Shown here one piece after another: positions 63,382 to 64,000 of a stretch of 64,000 bases of DNA. Each line of letters begins with the position of its first letter. The first letter of the stretch is position 1. The notes under the pieces are model-generated. The model searched no databases. It saw only the letters and a program-made list of their open reading frames with translations, and was not told where the DNA came from. The stretch is from assembly GCF_900099975.1 (NCBI RefSeq), contig NZ_FNEI01000004.1, positions 248,001-312,000 on the forward strand. The letters run 5' to 3'. The translations under genes were made by a program, and so were the position numbers. This DNA comes from Arthrobacter cupressi (GTDB lineage Bacteria > Actinomycetota > Actinomycetes > Actinomycetales > Micrococcaceae).

Positions 63382-64000
63382 CTACTTTTCCCCGAAGCCT
63401 TCCTCCACCAGGCGGCGTACATAGGCCACCGCTTTGGCTGCGTCCTTGCCGCGCGCTTCCACGGTCAGCGTGCCGCCCTGGCCCACCGCCAGGGCCATCA
63501 GTTCCATCACCGAGGTGCCGTCGACGCCGTTGACCGTCACCTCGGCGTCCAGGCCGGCCAGGCCGCCCGCGATCCGGGCAGCGGGCCTTGCATGGATCCC
63601 CGCCGCATTGACCAGCACGAACTCGCCGCTTTCCCGCGGCGCCGCGGGTGCCGCGCTCCGCTGCGCGCCGCCGTCGGGAGTTGCACCGTCCGGGCCAACG
63701 ACGCCGGTGCTGCCGCCGGCATCGCCGAACCGCACCGCCGAGGCCGCCCCCTTCACAGCAGCCGCATCCGCCCCGCCCTGCGCGGCAACACCCGCCGCGA
63801 CGAGCCCCTCCACCAGCGGGGCGTCCGCGAGCAGCACGTCCTGCGGGGCGCTGCAGAACTCCACCGCGGCTTCCGCCGTCATCACGGCCGAACCGAGGTC
63901 CGTCAGCACCACCACACCTGCACCCGCTGCCGAATCCAAGGCCGATTCGAACGCGGCCAGGACGAGTTCGAAGCTGGTGCCGATCCTGCCATCCTCCGTG
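63382..64000 (-). CDS. dhaM: PTS-dependent dihydroxyacetone kinase phosphotransferase subunit DhaM (5' part missing)
   Basis: The frame runs off the right edge of the window. The visible residues begin in the EIIA-Man-like domain (GTSFELVLAAFESA, then VVVLTDLGSAVMTAEAAVEF and DAPLVEGLVAAGVAAQGG). They continue through an Ala/Gly/Pro linker into a C-terminal HPr-like domain with the phosphorylatable His in NAAGIHARPAARIAGG and the GTSVMELMALAVGQGG segment. DhaM passes phosphate from the PTS to DhaL-ADP for dihydroxyacetone phosphorylation. The stop is TAG at 63382-63384. Confidence 0.9.
   Translation of the reverse strand, partial: TEDGRIGTSFELVLAAFESALDSAAGAGVVVLTDLGSAVMTAEAAVEFCSAPQDVLLADAPLVEGLVAAGVAAQGGADAAAVKGAASAVRFGDAGGSTGVVGPDGATPDGGAQRSAAPAAPRESGEFVLVNAAGIHARPAARIAGGLAGLDAEVTVNGVDGTSVMELMALAVGQGGTLTVEARGKDAAKAVAYVRRLVEEGFGEK

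Overview
The window is high-GC DNA that looks like a chromosome segment of a soil actinobacterium of the family Micrococcaceae (Arthrobacter/Pseudarthrobacter type). This rests on gene content and order (radA, disA and mutY close together, an actinobacterial-style urease cluster, an ECF41 sigma factor), on GC-rich codons, on GTG starts, and on many starts that sit 5-7 bases after a TANNNT box with no Shine-Dalgarno sequence. The genus is an inference. No rRNA, CRISPR array, insertion sequence or prophage was seen.

Layout. 1-321: 3' end of a trehalose synthase-like gene. 357-6519 (minus): complete urease operon ureABCEFGD with a nickel permease gene at its end. 6691-9436: a truncated VOC gene, an SRPBCC gene, a NepI-like efflux gene behind a structured leader, and a small orphan ORF. 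9520-38649 (minus): one uninterrupted gene for a 9709-residue secreted protein. It fills 45% of the window and is the standout feature. It carries a signal peptide, an HExxHxxGxxD metallopeptidase-like head, a Pro/Ala/Glu linker, thousands of residues of glycine-rich beta repeats arranged in higher-order super-repeats, chitin-binding-like modules, Calx-beta-like segments, RTX-type calcium repeats, paired lectin-like domains and a C-terminal beta domain. No cell-wall anchor is visible. 38986-41800: alkD-like, VOC and AhpD-like genes, tRNA-Lys and a conserved unknown. 41884-41975: a candidate small RNA with its own promoter-like and terminator-like signals. 42133-43768: low-affinity phosphate uptake pair (PhoU-like DUF47 protein plus Pit). 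43765-45289 (minus): ECF41 sigma factor with its partner carboxymuconolactone decarboxylase-like gene, preceded by a match to the ECF41 promoter. 45374-50988: a CitA/DcuS-type two-component system divergent from a tctCBA tricarboxylate transporter. 51138-55260 (minus): pstSCAB high-affinity phosphate transporter with a PHO box. 55472-63363: FUSC-like protein, radA, Pr6Pr-like protein, disA, a membrane-anchored unknown, mutY, DUF3592 and a lipoprotein. 63382-64000 (minus): 3' part of dhaM.

How the genes fit together. Urease and the nickel permease form one nitrogen-scavenging unit. The two phosphate systems give constitutive-type and starvation-type uptake. The sensor kinase/regulator pair probably controls the adjacent tricarboxylate transporter. 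The ECF41 pair looks autoregulated. RadA, DisA and MutY are genome maintenance and c-di-AMP signalling genes. The giant protein has no dedicated secretion or anchoring partner in the window, so its export and function are unresolved. Its modules suggest a calcium-stabilised, fibre-like extracellular adhesin or matrix protein.
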